Source of the DNA: DASQDN01 sp035630195
GTDB taxonomy: Bacteria > Acidobacteriota > Terriglobia > Bryobacterales > Bryobacteraceae
DNA length: 15,127 nucleotides
Assembly (NCBI GenBank): GCA_035630195.1
Contig: DASQLD010000642.1
Location: forward strand, 1-15,127
Direction: 5' to 3'
This document shows, in pieces, positions 1-7,672 of this stretch. The notes under the pieces are model-generated. The model made no database searches, had not been told where the DNA came from, and worked only from the letters and a program-made list of their open reading frames with translations. Position 1 is the first letter of the stretch; every line of letters starts with the position of its first letter. The translations under genes and the position numbers were made by a program.

Positions 1-2787
1 AACCCTACCCAGTTAATGCGCTTGATTGTCGGAACTGCAACCGACTGGCGTGCCGACACAACTTCCGGAACCACTTATCCCGGCGTTCGTGGTGGCGTAT
101 CGGTGAACGGCAGCCGCTCGAATGCAGTGAACTACATTCTCGACGGCGCACAGAATAACGATCACTACTCGAACGCGCCAAATCCCATGCCGAACCCCGA
201 CGCTCTTAATGAGTTCAGCGTTCAGACCAACAACTTCAGCGCAGAATTCGGAAGGCAGTCGGGCGGAATCGTCAACGCCGTCACAAAGAGCGGAACGAAT
301 GAGTTTCATGGCAGCGCATTTTGGTTCGTCCGGAACCAGGCAGTGAATGCGGCCAACTTTTTCGCTCCCATTGTTAACGGGGAGAAGCGCCAGGACGGCC
401 TGAAGCGGAATCAGTTCGGCGGCACGTTCGGTGGTCCCATCAGCCTGCCGAAGATCTATAGCGGTAGAGACAAGACGTTCTTTTTTGTCAGTTATCAAAC
501 GACGCTCGAGCGCCGGACTCCGAACGAGGTCGGCATCGTGGTTCCGACTGCGGCCCAGCGCCGAGGGGACTTCTCCGCCCTGTCGCGTCCGCTACTCGAT
601 CCCATCACGCGTCAGCCTTATCTGAATAATCAGATCCCGTCGACACAGATCAGTCCGATCAGCCTGTCGATTCTCGATAAAGTCCCACTGCCCGCCAGCG
701 GCAACCAGATCTTCACGGCTGCGCCGAACAACTTCGACGACGATCAGTTCCTTGTACGAATCGATCACCAGATCACCAGCACCAACCGCATCACGGGGCG
801 TTACTGGAACTCGTATGCCGAGACACCGGCCTTCTTGAACCCTGCCAACTATCTGGAGGTGACGGTCGGCCGTACCTGGCTGAACCGAAGCACCAGCATT
901 ACGGATACACAGGTGTTTGGCGCCAACCTTACCAATCAGCTCTTTTTCAGCTTCAACCGGACGGATGGGAACAACATCCCGGCATTTCCGGATCAGGGCA
1001 TCACGTCGCTGGGGAGTAATTACTACAACGACGACAAACCGCAATGGCACGTCACGGTCACAGGGTACTTCAACACGCTGAATACGGGCGACACGAACCA
1101 GTTTCTGCGCGACGAGTATCAGTTCGGCGACACTGTGCGCTGGACGAAGGGCCGCCATCAACTAACTCTCGGGGGCGAGTACGGTTACGGTATCGGCAAT
1201 GTCGTAAACAATTTCACCGCGAACGGACAGTGGAACTTCAACGCGCAGGCTCCGTTCACCGGCGACGCTTTGGCAGACTTTCTGGTTGGCCGCTTCAATA
1301 CGCTGCGGCAAGGAATCGGAGAGTATCGCCAGACGCGGTTCCATCGCTTCAGCCTGTTTGCTCAGGATTCCTGGAAGGTTCATCCGCGCTTCAACCTCGA
1401 TCTAGGCGTCCGATTCGAGCCGTTCTTCCCGTTCCGCGAGGTTGACGGAAAGCTTGCGGCTTGGCGCCCCGGTCAGCGGTCAACACGCTACGTCAACGCT
1501 CCAGTGGGCGTGGTGTTCCCGGGCGATGAGGGTGTACCGGAGGGCGGCTTCGATGTCGCCATGAGTAACTTCGGACCTCGCCTCGGTTTCGCCTGGGACG
1601 TTTTCGGCGACGGCAAAACTTCCGTTCGCGGCGGCTACGGCGTGTTCTTCGACCTGCCCAACACAATCACGATGAACAACCAATCGAACCAAGCGCCGTT
1701 TGGGACGCAGGTCACGATCAACGGCACGGTGCAGAACAGCTTTGCCGATCCATGGGCGGGCACAACGAACCCGTTTCCAGGCACCACCACGCCTCCCAGC
1801 AACGTTGCTTTTCCGGCTTACGCGAACCAGGAAGTATTCGCCCCGGATTTTCGCAACGGCTATGTTCAGAGCTGGAATTTCACGGTCGAACGCGAAGTAG
1901 GCCTGGGATTCGTCAGTCGGGCTTCGTATGCTGCGTCGAAAGGCACCCGACTCCTCGTCAAACGCGAGATCAATGCCGCCGTCTACGCGCCCGGAGCGAC
2001 GACGACTACGACCAACCAACGCCGCCCCCTGCAGCCGGCAGGCTCAATCGCGCTGTACGAACCGGTCAGCAACTCGACGTTTCATGCGCTCCAACTCACT
2101 CTCGAGCGCAGATTCGCTCATGGGTTCTCGATACTCGCGAACTATCAATTCTCGAAAGCAATCGACGATTCCTCCGCCGTCAAGGGTACCGGCATTACAC
2201 GGACGAATCCGTTCGACCAGGGTTTCGACAAAGGGCCCGCCGATTTCGACAAGACGCACGTGGTGAATATGTCGGGTTTGTGGGACATCCCGATCCGGTT
2301 CGAGAACCGCGTGCTCAATAGCCTCGTTGGAGGCTGGAGCCTGAACGGCATCGCCAGCCTGTGGAGCGGTTATCCGTTCACAGTCTTTTCCGGCGTGGAT
2401 AACGCCCGCACGGGTACCGGCAATCAACGCGCAGACCTGGTCGGCGACCCCTATTTGCCCGATGATCGTACGCGGGACCAGAAGATCGCAGAATGGCTAA
2501 ACAAGGCTGCATTCCGCACCGGCGGCGCAACGCTCGGGACGTACGGCAATTTGGGCCGAAACGTCTTTCGCGGACCCGGCTATGCGTCTGTCGACGCAGG
2601 TCTGTTTAAGCGCTTCGCGATCGGCGAACGCGTCAGTGCCCTGCTGCGCTTCGAAGCGTTCAATGTGTTGAACCGAGTGAACCTGCAGGGTCCGAACAGC
2701 ACAACGCAAAACAACGCCAACTTCATGCGGACAACAGCAGCCGAAGATCCCCGCATATTGCAGTTCGCATTGCGCCTCACGTTTTGA
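1..2787 (+). CDS. TonB-dependent outer-membrane receptor (Oar-like), 5' partial
   Basis: The reading frame is open from the first base, so the start and the usual N-terminal carboxypeptidase-regulatory-like and signal domains lie outside the window. About 928 residues are visible. The first ~100 look like the end of a plug domain: VNGSRSNAVNYILDG, then a FSAEFGRQSGGIVNAVTKSG stretch and GTNEFHGSAFWF. The rest is rich in aromatic, Asn and Gly residues with alternating patterns, as in a large beta-barrel, and it ends in LRLTF, the C-terminal Phe typical of outer-membrane proteins. The family takes up large substrates with TonB-ExbBD energy. In Acidobacteriota many copies exist and most substrates are unknown. 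It sits 19 nt upstream of the oxidoreductase at 2807 on the same strand, which suggests a shared transcript and a sugar or glycoside substrate (inference). The family call is firm; the substrate is unknown. Confidence 0.93.
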   Translation, partial: NPTQLMRLIVGTATDWRADTTSGTTYPGVRGGVSVNGSRSNAVNYILDGAQNNDHYSNAPNPMPNPDALNEFSVQTNNFSAEFGRQSGGIVNAVTKSGTNEFHGSAFWFVRNQAVNAANFFAPIVNGEKRQDGLKRNQFGGTFGGPISLPKIYSGRDKTFFFVSYQTTLERRTPNEVGIVVPTAAQRRGDFSALSRPLLDPITRQPYLNNQIPSTQISPISLSILDKVPLPASGNQIFTAAPNNFDDDQFLVRIDHQITSTNRITGRYWNSYAETPAFLNPANYLEVTVGRTWLNRSTSITDTQVFGANLTNQLFFSFNRTDGNNIPAFPDQGITSLGSNYYNDDKPQWHVTVTGYFNTLNTGDTNQFLRDEYQFGDTVRWTKGRHQLTLGGEYGYGIGNVVNNFTANGQWNFNAQAPFTGDALADFLVGRFNTLRQGIGEYRQTRFHRFSLFAQDSWKVHPRFNLDLGVRFEPFFPFREVDGKLAAWRPGQRSTRYVNAPVGVVFPGDEGVPEGGFDVAMSNFGPRLGFAWDVFGDGKTSVRGGYGVFFDLPNTITMNNQSNQAPFGTQVTINGTVQNSFADPWAGTTNPFPGTTTPPSNVAFPAYANQEVFAPDFRNGYVQSWNFTVEREVGLGFVSRASYAASKGTRLLVKREINAAVYAPGATTTTTNQRRPLQPAGSIALYEPVSNSTFHALQLTLERRFAHGFSILANYQFSKAIDDSSAVKGTGITRTNPFDQGFDKGPADFDKTHVVNMSGLWDIPIRFENRVLNSLVGGWSLNGIASLWSGYPFTVFSGVDNARTGTGNQRADLVGDPYLPDDRTRDQKIAEWLNKAAFRTGGATLGTYGNLGRNVFRGPGYASVDAGLFKRFAIGERVSALLRFEAFNVLNRVNLQGPNSTTQNNANFMRTTAAEDPRILQFALRLTF

Positions 2788-2806
2788 GAAGAAGGAGACA
2801 AGCAGG

Positions 2807-3862
2807 ATGAATCGTCGAGATTTGCTTCGGCAGGCGAGCGCAGGCTTAGTTCTACCCTTGGCTGCACAGGCAGCCGGGCAAGGCAGCGTTCGAGCAGGCA
2901 TCTTCGGAACAGGACATAGCCACACGACCGGCAAGTTGAAAGCGATGCAGGATTCGCCGGACTACGAAGTTGTTGGCGTTTGCGAAACCGATGCCGAAGC
3001 CAAGGCAAAGGCGCAGAAGGATCCGCGATTCCGGGGCCTCCGCTGGATGTCGGAGGATGAACTGCTCCGCGATCCTTCGATTCAAATGATTGTGGTGGAA
3101 TGCAACGTTTGGGATGCCGTGCCGATGGGCGCGAAAGTCATCTCTGCCGGTAAGCACTTGCACCTCGAAAAGCCGCCTGGAAACACACTCGAGCCGTTCA
3201 AGAAGCTGCTCGAACAAGCGCAGGACAGGAAACTACTGCTCCAAACCGGGTACGTGTGGAGATGGCATGAAGGCGTCAACGCGGCTCTTGACGCAGCTCG
3301 CAAGAGCTGGCTCGGAGATGTGTTCATGGTTCGCGGAACAATGAACGCAGATCGAGACGCGGAGCAGCGGGCTGTTGAGGCCAAATTCCGCGGTGGAGGC
3401 ATGTTTGAGCTAAGCGGCCATGTTATCGACAGAATTGTCGAATTGCTGGGACGTCCGACGAAAGTGAATAGCTGGCTTCGTCACGATACCAAGTTCGAGG
3501 ACAAGCTGGCGGACAACAATCTGGCGGTTCTCGAATATCCCAAGGCGCTCGCCGTGATGGCGCAATCGGCGCGTATGGCCGGCGCGGGAGACCATCGGTC
3601 ATTAGAGTTCATTGGCACCGACGGCACCATCATGGTTTGGCCGGAGGCATCCCCGCCGCGCATGCGGGTGCACATGCGGAAGCCGCAGGGTACCTACTCT
3701 GCGGGATGGCAGGATATCAACCTTCCGCCGCAGCCTCGATTCGTCGGCGACTTCAAAGAATTGGCCCGGGCGATTAAGAGCGGCCAGCCACTCAAGCTTT
3801 CTTACGATCATGAACTGCTTCTGCATGAGACTCTCTTGCGCGTGTCTGGGGAGATATTATGA
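2807..3862 (+). CDS. Tat-exported Gfo/Idh/MocA family oxidoreductase (copy 1 of type-A gene)
   Basis: This 351-residue protein belongs to the NAD(P)-dependent Gfo/Idh/MocA family, which oxidises or reduces sugars and related polyols. Residues 3-8 (RRDLLR) followed by a hydrophobic Ala/Leu stretch to about residue 23 form a twin-arginine leader, so the enzyme is probably exported folded with its cofactor. The Rossmann strand carries GTGHSH (34-39), where the usual third Gly of GxGxxG is His. The family's EKP motif is at 121-123, with the catalytic-type Lys122. GGGMFELSGHVID ends at the active-site-type His205 and Asp208. A Shine-Dalgarno AAGGAG (2792-2797) lies 9 nt before the ATG. The stop overlaps the next start as ATGA, indicating translational coupling. 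The frameshifted gene at 6649 is its closest relative in the window. Substrate not assignable. Confidence 0.9.
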   Translation: MNRRDLLRQASAGLVLPLAAQAAGQGSVRAGIFGTGHSHTTGKLKAMQDSPDYEVVGVCETDAEAKAKAQKDPRFRGLRWMSEDELLRDPSIQMIVVECNVWDAVPMGAKVISAGKHLHLEKPPGNTLEPFKKLLEQAQDRKLLLQTGYVWRWHEGVNAALDAARKSWLGDVFMVRGTMNADRDAEQRAVEAKFRGGGMFELSGHVIDRIVELLGRPTKVNSWLRHDTKFEDKLADNNLAVLEYPKALAVMAQSARMAGAGDHRSLEFIGTDGTIMVWPEASPPRMRVHMRKPQGTYSAGWQDINLPPQPRFVGDFKELARAIKSGQPLKLSYDHELLLHETLLRVSGEIL

Positions 3863-4989
3863 GCGAACAATTCTCAAGACGAACGGCCGTCAAAGCAGCG
3901 ACGATACTCCCGCTGGCGATGATTCGCGGAACTGCCGCTAATTCGGCAGTTTCGGTGGGACTCATCGGAGCAGGTTCCCGAGGAACTTATGTTACGGGCC
4001 TGGTGGCGAAGAACACTCCCGCCCGCGTGGTCGCGATTTGTGACGTGGTCGATGGGAAGAGCGAAAAGGCTGCCAAGGCCATTGGCGTCGAGAGTCCGCA
4101 AATCTATAAGGACTACCATCAGCTTCTCTCGAGCGACGTGAACGCGGTGATCATTGCGACACCCGTGTTCCTGCATGCTGAACACTTCGAAGCCGCTGTC
4201 AAGGCCGGCAAGCACATCTATATAGAGAAGCCCGCATCGGCCGACGTAGAAGGCTGCAAAAGGATCATGCGGGCAGCCGACGCCGCGGACCGGAAGTTGC
4301 ACATCACCTTCGGATTTCAGCGGCGCTATGGACAGGTTTATCAAAAAGCTAAGCAACTCGCCGATTCCGGAGCGCTCGGACCGATTCGGCTCGGACATGC
4401 TCACTTCATAAAGAGCGAAGGCGCATGGATGGAAGCGGAGAAACTGCCGCCGCCGAAAACACAAATGGAGAAGATTGCGGCATGGCACGGATGGAAGGAT
4501 CTATCCGGCGATCTGATTGTCGAGAATAACGTTCATTCCATCGATGTCTTGAACTGGTTCCTGGGCGGTCGTCCCAAGAGCGCGATCGGAGCCGGAGGCT
4601 CGACGTTGCCAAAGCGGGGCGATATGCGCGATCACAACTTTGTCGCGTTCGAATATGACAACGGCGTCCAGGGACAACTCTCCGGCACAACGCTGGCGCC
4701 GCGGGGTTACCGCGACGTCGCCGAACAATTCTTCGGCGAGAAGGGCATGGTGGAGACTTCTGAGAATCACTGGCGTCACTACCGTGGTCCGGGAGAGGAC
4801 ACGACGGAGAAGTCCCCGCGGAACATCTCGATCGACTCGATGGCGGACTTCATTAGTCGCGTCGCAGAGGGCCGGCCCGAAAACAACGGCGTACGAGGCG
4901 CAGAGAGCTCCCTCACCGCGATCCTGGGACGTATGGCGATGGACCGCCGGCGTGAAGTTACCTGGGACGAGATGATGAAGTCCTCATAG
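3859..4989 (+). CDS. Tat-leader Gfo/Idh/MocA family oxidoreductase (copy 1 of type-B gene)
   Basis: The product has 376 residues. SRRTAVK at 6-12 and the following weakly hydrophobic stretch to about residue 27 look like a twin-arginine leader. A classical dinucleotide-binding motif GAGSRG is at 37-42, after a VSVGLI beta strand, and CDVVDG follows the second strand. EKP is at 123-125 with the catalytic-type Lys124. VHSIDVLNW contains His226 and Asp229, the usual substrate-site pair. The fold is therefore Rossmann plus the alpha/beta C-terminal domain. It starts within the stop of the upstream oxidoreductase, with a GGGGAG ribosome site 7 nt upstream. It is clearly paralogous to the gene at 7673: both end in REVTW(D/E)EMMKS and share many blocks. 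The Tat-borne glycosidase family GH109 uses the same fold, so a glycosidase role cannot be excluded. The last 32 nt overlap the convergent gene. Confidence 0.9.
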   Translation: MSEQFSRRTAVKAATILPLAMIRGTAANSAVSVGLIGAGSRGTYVTGLVAKNTPARVVAICDVVDGKSEKAAKAIGVESPQIYKDYHQLLSSDVNAVIIATPVFLHAEHFEAAVKAGKHIYIEKPASADVEGCKRIMRAADAADRKLHITFGFQRRYGQVYQKAKQLADSGALGPIRLGHAHFIKSEGAWMEAEKLPPPKTQMEKIAAWHGWKDLSGDLIVENNVHSIDVLNWFLGGRPKSAIGAGGSTLPKRGDMRDHNFVAFEYDNGVQGQLSGTTLAPRGYRDVAEQFFGEKGMVETSENHWRHYRGPGEDTTEKSPRNISIDSMADFISRVAEGRPENNGVRGAESSLTAILGRMAMDRRREVTWDEMMKSS

Positions 4990-5851
4990 CCAAAGCGCGC
5001 GCTTCCCGAAGAGTCGTCATTGCATCCTTTGAAGGCACGTATTCCATGGCGACGAAGTCCGAAAAGCCCTTCTCGCGAATGGCCTTGAAGACGTTGCCGT
5101 AGTGGATCTCGCCGGTGCCCGGCTCGTGCCGCCCTGGAACATCGCCGACGTGGAAGTGCGCGATATCGCGAATGTTCTTGCGGATCGTTTCGATCAGGTT
5201 CCCTTCCATGATCTGGACGTGATAGATGTCGAACAGAATCTTGACGTAGGGACTCCCGACTTCTTTCACGATACTGAAGGCTTCCGGCGTGCGATCGAGG
5301 AAATAGTTGGCATGATTGTCGCCGGTAGGATTCAGCGGCTCAACCGCCGCGAGAGTGTTGATCGGCTCGACAATCAGCGAGATCCCATGCTTGGCTACAA
5401 TGTCGTTGCCGCGCTTGAGCCCCTCCACGATGCTGTCGATCTGCTGCTTACGTGAGAGATGCGGCCTCTTAAATCCTGAGAGTACGACCAGCCTTGTCGT
5501 CTCGAAGCGTTTCGCGGCTTCGGTGGAGGCGCTTAGCTCCTTCAAAAAGCCGTCGCGCTCGGCCGGGTCACACAATCCCATTCCTACAGGATTCACACTG
5601 CGATTCCCAACGATGCAGGCGCATTCCAGTCGTAGATTGTTTTTGAGCTTAGTGATCTGGTTGGAATCCGCGGCTCGCCAATCTCCAAACTCGAAGCCTT
5701 GATAACCCGCTTCTGCAACTTTTTGAATCTGAGCAGCGAGAGTCAGATTGCGGAACAATGGCTCGACCCTGACGGAGAGCTTGAAGCCGCGTGGATTGAC
5801 CTGCGCCAATCCTGCAGAAAGGGGCATCTGGAGCAGGGTTCGCCGCAACAT
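4958..5851 (-). CDS. Sugar phosphate isomerase/epimerase family TIM barrel, hydroxypyruvate isomerase-like
   Basis: The product has 297 residues and belongs to the xylose-isomerase-like TIM-barrel superfamily. The closest recognisable signature is that of hydroxypyruvate isomerase (Hyi): GDVPGRHEPGTGEIHY at 236-251. The likely divalent-metal ligands are Glu162 (LIVEPIN), Asp208 (LFDIYH), His234 (HFHVGD) and Glu270 (AMEYVP), all present, so it should be active. The N-terminus MLRRTLLQMPLSAGLAQ resembles a short twin-arginine/Sec leader, unlike cytosolic Hyi. That suggests export with its neighbours (inference). The superfamily interconverts keto and aldo sugars, epimerises keto sugars or acts on inosose. 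No clear Shine-Dalgarno precedes the start. The gene diverges from the cupin with a 24-nt gap, and its 3' end runs 32 nt into the end of the convergent oxidoreductase. The exact reaction is not assignable. Confidence 0.85.
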   Translation of the reverse strand: MLRRTLLQMPLSAGLAQVNPRGFKLSVRVEPLFRNLTLAAQIQKVAEAGYQGFEFGDWRAADSNQITKLKNNLRLECACIVGNRSVNPVGMGLCDPAERDGFLKELSASTEAAKRFETTRLVVLSGFKRPHLSRKQQIDSIVEGLKRGNDIVAKHGISLIVEPINTLAAVEPLNPTGDNHANYFLDRTPEAFSIVKEVGSPYVKILFDIYHVQIMEGNLIETIRKNIRDIAHFHVGDVPGRHEPGTGEIHYGNVFKAIREKGFSDFVAMEYVPSKDAMTTLREARALAMRTSSSRPR

Positions 5852-5862
5852 TCGCGCCAGTG

Positions 5863-5868
5863 TATCAT
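5863..5868 (+). promoter_or_regulatory. Candidate -10 element for a leaderless cupin transcript
   Basis: TATCAT lies 7 nt upstream of the cupin ATG at 5876, the distance expected if transcription begins at or next to the start codon. No Shine-Dalgarno is visible before that ATG, which fits a leaderless message. No good -35 hexamer is found at 16-18 nt spacing, so the call is weak. The whole divergent gap to the isomerase gene is only 24 nt, so any promoter pair must overlap the coding ends. Confidence 0.25.
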
Positions 5869-5875
5869 GTGACCA

Positions 5876-6652
5876 ATGTTTGCGCCCCTAGTTGTGTTGA
5901 GTTGCGTGCTGATGCCTCTGGCCAGCGCTCAATCCGTCCGGGTGGTCAAGTTTTCCGAAGGCAATCCATTTCAGATGGGCGAAGTGACTTCGCGGCGGAT
6001 TGTGCATCCGGGAATGGGCGCGAAGAAGACAACGTTGAATTACTCGGTCTCAAAACCGGGAGCCGAGTTTGCGCAGCATGTTCACGACTACTCCGACGAC
6101 ACGATTCTCGTGTTGCAAGGTGAGGTTGATCTGAGACAAGGCGATTCGCGGAGGCGCTTCCGCGCCGGCGAATGCGCCTTCGTACCCACTGGCCAGATAC
6201 ACGGAACGATCACGGCCGGCGCCGGCGAAGCTATCATGATCAGCTTTCAGAATCCTCCGGACCTGATTCTTTATACAGGCGCTCGAGATTCGAAGAAGCC
6301 CGGCGCTGCGCCTCCGAAAGGCGTGATCACACCCGGCGCTGTGAAGTTTCTGAACTTTGCTGACAAGAACGGGGTGGTGACATCCGATGCGATGGGATCG
6401 ATGCGTGCCGCGTTCGTCCACCGAAAGCTAAAGGCAGCAGAAACGTTCAACACCAAGGTAGATGCGGATAGTGAGCAGTTCCTATTCGTCTGGAAGGGCT
6501 CCATCGAAGTAAAGGCCAAAGATGGCGTCTATACCGCGGATGAGAAAGACACGGTGTTTGTCAGCGGTCCGGCGGACTTGAAAGTGACAGCACGCGCGGA
6601 AGGCACCACAGTCATTCACGTGCAGGCGCCGCAATCGGGAGTCAGCCATTGA
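5876..6652 (+). CDS. Exported bicupin-like protein
   Basis: The product has 258 residues. Residues 1-19 (MFAPLVVLSCVLMPLASAQ) form a signal peptide with an ASA-Q cleavage site, so it is probably periplasmic. The first cupin barrel (about 55-125) has the metal-site pattern: His68 and His70 in FAQHVHDY, an Asp near 74-75 where Glu is common, and His109 after FVPTGQ. The second half (about 170-250) repeats the barrel, including SEQFLFVWKGSIEV at 199-212, but lacks the histidines, so it is likely structural or binds something without metal. Cupins of this type include sugar isomerases, epimerases, dioxygenases and sugar-binding proteins. Genomic placement beside a TIM-barrel isomerase and oxidoreductases favours a sugar role (inference). 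An in-frame stop at 5870 and the signal peptide fix the start at 5876. Its stop overlaps the next gene's TTG start. Confidence 0.8.
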   Translation: MFAPLVVLSCVLMPLASAQSVRVVKFSEGNPFQMGEVTSRRIVHPGMGAKKTTLNYSVSKPGAEFAQHVHDYSDDTILVLQGEVDLRQGDSRRRFRAGECAFVPTGQIHGTITAGAGEAIMISFQNPPDLILYTGARDSKKPGAAPPKGVITPGAVKFLNFADKNGVVTSDAMGSMRAAFVHRKLKAAETFNTKVDADSEQFLFVWKGSIEVKAKDGVYTADEKDTVFVSGPADLKVTARAEGTTVIHVQAPQSGVSH

Positions 6653-7672
6653 CTCGCAGAACGTTTGCGACGCTTGCGGCGACGCAGGTGCTTCGGCCAG
6701 CGGATGCTAGGATCCGTGCGGCTGTCGTTGGTACAGGGCATGGCCATGCAATCAGCAAGATTCGAGCGCTGGGCTCGATGCCGGAGTACGAACTGGTTGG
6801 TGTTTGCCGGCCAGATGCGAGTGAACCCGCGACAACTGTACGGTCATTGACGCTCGAGGAGATCCGAGCTGATGCTTCTATCGAGATGGTGGCGATTGAG
6901 ACCGCCGACGTCGATCGGAACCTCGATTATGCGGAGCTGTTTGTCGAAGCAGGAAGGTCATTTCGACAAACCTCCAGGCGCGGACATGGCTCGGTTTCGC
7001 AAGCTGTTATCCCGAGCCGCGGAGCAACAGCGAATTGTGCAAATGGGCTATCAGTGGCGCTATCAATCCGCGATGCAGGCGGCGGTTGAGGCGGCGCGTA
7101 ATGGCTGGCTGGGAACGATCTATCGATTCCGGGCTTCGATTGACAAGCTTGTGGGTCCCGAAGAACGTCGCCATCTGGCGAAGTTTCGAGGGGGCTTGAT
7201 GTTTTCCGAAGGATGCCATTTAATCGACCGCGCGATTGCTGTACTCGGGAAGCCTAGCAAGGTCACTGGATTTCTACGCCACGAGTCGCCAATCGAAGAT
7301 GGTCTTGCGGACAATACGCTTGCGGTGCTCGAGTACGATCGGGCGATCGCAGAGATATCGATGGCCGGGTTTCGTTCGAACGGAACCCCCTATCGATATC
7401 TGGAGATCCTTGGGACCAATGGATCTGCACGAGCCCAGCCGTACGCGTATCCGACGCGATTGATGGTGGATCTGATCGAAGCAAAAGGGCCATACAAAGC
7501 CGGACCGCAAACACTGGAACCGGCGCCACCTCCGGGTCCAACCTATAGTCCCGACTTTCGTGAGATGGCGGCGGTCATGCGATCCGGAGCATCGCCGTCA
7601 CACTCTCCGGAACATGATCTCGTTACGCATGACACGCTGCTACGAGTGTGCGGCATGCAGAAAGAAGCCTAA
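6649..7672 (+). pseudogene. Gfo/Idh/MocA oxidoreductase broken by a frameshift near 6958 (copy 2 of type-A gene)
   Basis: Two frames together make one oxidoreductase. Frame 1 runs from TTG at 6649 to a TGA at 7087-7089 and encodes the leader (TRRTFATLAATQ) and the Rossmann motif GTGHGH at 6730-6747. The homology then jumps to the frame ending at TAA 7670-7672, which encodes HFDKPPG (from 6959), MGYQWRY, and FRGGLMFSEGCHLID with the active-site-type His at 7217-7219. At the junction AGR is followed by one extra base and then HFDKPPG, where the intact paralogue at 2807 has AGKHLHLEKPPG. Two residues are missing, which fits a net 5-nt deletion. The start is TTG, overlapping the cupin stop as TTGA, with GGGAG (6637-6641) 7 nt upstream. 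No slippery site is seen, so it is probably a recent pseudogene or an assembly error. The frame-2 ATG at 6872 would give a product lacking the cofactor domain. Confidence 0.85.

Noticed and set aside
592..1161. A 189-residue - strand open frame inside the TonB receptor
   Set aside because: It is antisense to a clearly real receptor gene and shows no recognisable domain or ribosome site.
3874..4488. A 204-residue - strand open frame opposite the first type-B oxidoreductase
   Set aside because: The + strand protein has all family motifs. A similar antisense frame appears opposite its paralogue (7676-8209), as expected from shared codon pattern.
6955..6962. Programmed ribosomal frameshift in the second type-A oxidoreductase
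   Set aside because: No slippery heptamer or downstream pseudoknot is evident, and two conserved residues are missing at the joint, which points to a deletion.
6872..7672. Independent gene starting at ATG 6872
   Set aside because: The first ~29 residues do not resemble the family and the product would lack the Rossmann loop. It is the displaced C-terminal part of the broken gene.
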